DNA from: Phocaeicola abscessus CCUG 55929
GTDB lineage: Bacteria; Bacteroidota; Bacteroidia; Bacteroidales; Bacteroidaceae
Length of the DNA stretch: 64,000 nucleotides
Assembly (NCBI RefSeq): GCF_000312445.1
Contig: NZ_HE997185.1
Span: 124,001-188,000 of the forward strand
Reading direction: 5' to 3'
This document shows, piece by piece, positions 62,964-64,000 of this stretch. The notes under the pieces were generated by a model. It searched no databases and was not told the DNA's origin. It worked only from the letters and a program-made list of their open reading frames with translations. The first letter of the stretch is position 1, and each line of letters opens with the position of its first letter. Made by a program: the position numbers and the translations under genes.

Positions 62964-64000
62964 ATGCTCACTATCAAACAGATTACCGACGATACGGAAA
63001 ATGTGATCCGCGGACTCGAAAAAAAACATTTTAAAGATGCCCGCAACGCCATTGAACAAATCATAACACTCAACAATAAACGCAAGGCAGCTCAAAACCA
63101 ATTAGACCATAACCTTGCGGCAGTAAACTCCTTGTCCAAATCCATCGGACAATTCATGAAAGAAGGAAATAAAGCCCAAGCGGAAGCAGCAAAGAACAAC
63201 GTCGCAGAAATAAAAGAAGCAAACAAGACCTTGCAGGAAGAAATGGATAGCGCACAGCGCGAGATGACCGAACTGCTCTATACCGTCCCCAACGTACCAT
63301 ATCCCGAAGTACCCGAAGGCTCGGATGCCGCAGACAACGTTGTAGTAAAAGAAGGCGGATGGCGTACCGAACTCCCCCAGCACCCTCTCCCGCACTGGGA
63401 ATTGGCCAAGAAGTACGACGTGATCGATTTCGACCTCGGCGTAAAGATCACAGGTGCCGGTTTCCCTGTCTACAAGGGGAAAGGAGCTCGCTTGCAACGC
63501 GCCTTGATCAATTTCTTCTTAGACGAAGCCCGCGCAGACGGATACACCGAAATCATGCCACCCACAGTGGTAAACCAAGCCTCGGGATACGGAACCGGAC
63601 AGTTGCCCGATAAAGAAGGTCAGATGTATCACTGCCAAACCGACGACTTCTACCTCATACCCACCGCCGAAGTCCCCGTTACGAATATCTACCGCGACAT
63701 CATCCTCGACGAAGCACAGTTGCCTATCAAGAACTGTGCATACACGCAATGTTTCCGACGCGAAGCGGGTTCGTACGGCAAAGATGTCCGCGGACTGAAC
63801 CGACTCCATGAATTTTCTAAAGTCGAAATTGTTCGCATCGACAAACCCGAACACAGCAAAGAATCGCACCGCGAAATGCTCGATCACGTCGAAAAGCTCC
63901 TTCAGCAATTAGCATTGCCCTACCGTATCCTCTGCCTTTGCGGCGGCGATATGAGCTTCACCTCTTCCCTCTGTTACGACTTCGAAGTCTATTCGGAGGC
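62964..64000 (+). CDS. serS: serine-tRNA ligase (runs off the window)
   Basis: The first 345 or so residues of seryl-tRNA synthetase. The N-terminal long coiled coil (NNKRKAAQNQLDHNLAAVNS, EANKTLQEEMDSAQREMTEL) and the class II catalytic domain (motif 2 CFRREAGSYGKDVRGLNRLH, TAEVPVTNIYRD) are present; motif 3 lies beyond the edge. It is truncated only by the end of the window. Its usual neighbours rplU and rpmA lie 11.6 kb upstream across the island. Confidence 0.97.
   Translation, partial: MLTIKQITDDTENVIRGLEKKHFKDARNAIEQIITLNNKRKAAQNQLDHNLAAVNSLSKSIGQFMKEGNKAQAEAAKNNVAEIKEANKTLQEEMDSAQREMTELLYTVPNVPYPEVPEGSDAADNVVVKEGGWRTELPQHPLPHWELAKKYDVIDFDLGVKITGAGFPVYKGKGARLQRALINFFLDEARADGYTEIMPPTVVNQASGYGTGQLPDKEGQMYHCQTDDFYLIPTAEVPVTNIYRDIILDEAQLPIKNCAYTQCFRREAGSYGKDVRGLNRLHEFSKVEIVRIDKPEHSKESHREMLDHVEKLLQQLALPYRILCLCGGDMSFTSSLCYDFEVYSE

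Overview
The window is a chromosomal segment of a Bacteroidales bacterium. The evidence is a Bacteroidetes-type gene set (Na+-NQR, RprX/RprY-like two-component pair, DUF1015/DUF5063/DUF5687 families, M16 peptidase, FimB/Mfa2-type fimbriae, serC-serA-DUF1015 order, atpD-first ATP synthase operon), weak Shine-Dalgarno sites, and promoters fitting the Bacteroides consensus (TTTG, 19-21 bp, TAnnTTTG). Base composition, type V fimbriae and many intergenic tandem repeats suggest the Porphyromonadaceae/Tannerellaceae side, perhaps Tannerella-like; genus is an inference.

Layout. 1-7.2 kb: minus-strand housekeeping genes (YigZ, DnaQ-like exonuclease, EamA exporter, DUF1015, serA, serC, DbpA-like helicase). 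7.2-7.7 kb: a 41-bp tandem repeat array. 7.7-14.2 kb: a small beta-barrel protein and the complete nqrABCDEF operon. 14.4-22.9 kb: C1 aminopeptidase, a DUF554 remnant with repeats, a tyrosine phenol-lyase/tryptophanase relative, a candidate small RNA, rhodanese lipoprotein, a two-domain LamG-like/PHP-like protein, membrane proteins, and an L-asparaginase gene split by an in-frame stop. 22.9-29 kb: TonB-type outer-membrane protein, RprX/RprY-like pair, a second 41-bp array, NhaD antiporter. 29.2-36.4 kb: F1Fo ATP synthase operon. 36.7-39.3 kb: NapH-like polyferredoxin, DUF1893 and ECF S-component genes, then a large repeat block with a 24-bp palindrome. 40.1-51.3 kb: nuclease, DUF5063, ftsK, LolA-like, trxB, M16 protease, ABC pair, rplU-rpmA. 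The serS gene begins at 62964 and runs off the right edge.

The accessory region lies between rpmA and serS. About 10.7 kb bounded by a perfect 27-bp direct repeat (51513-51539 and 62195-62221) carries a complete type V fimbrial locus. It has a membrane-anchored TPR/AraC regulator, a GIY-YIG-like small protein behind a promoter with paired operator-like repeats, a beta-barrel protein, a FimB/Mfa2-like lipoprotein, four fimbrillin-family lipoproteins (two are mosaic paralogues, one with an added adhesin-like C-terminus), an HU-like DNA-binding protein and a 23-bp x10 tandem array. The right repeat copy sits at the broken end of a truncated outer-membrane protein gene, and the left end holds short reading-frame debris, consistent with an acquired island.

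Functional links: NQR exports Na+, NhaD exchanges Na+ and H+, and the ATP synthase c subunit looks H+-type, so the window encodes much of a Na+/H+ energy circuit. RprY homologues are reported to act on nqr genes in Porphyromonas gingivalis.
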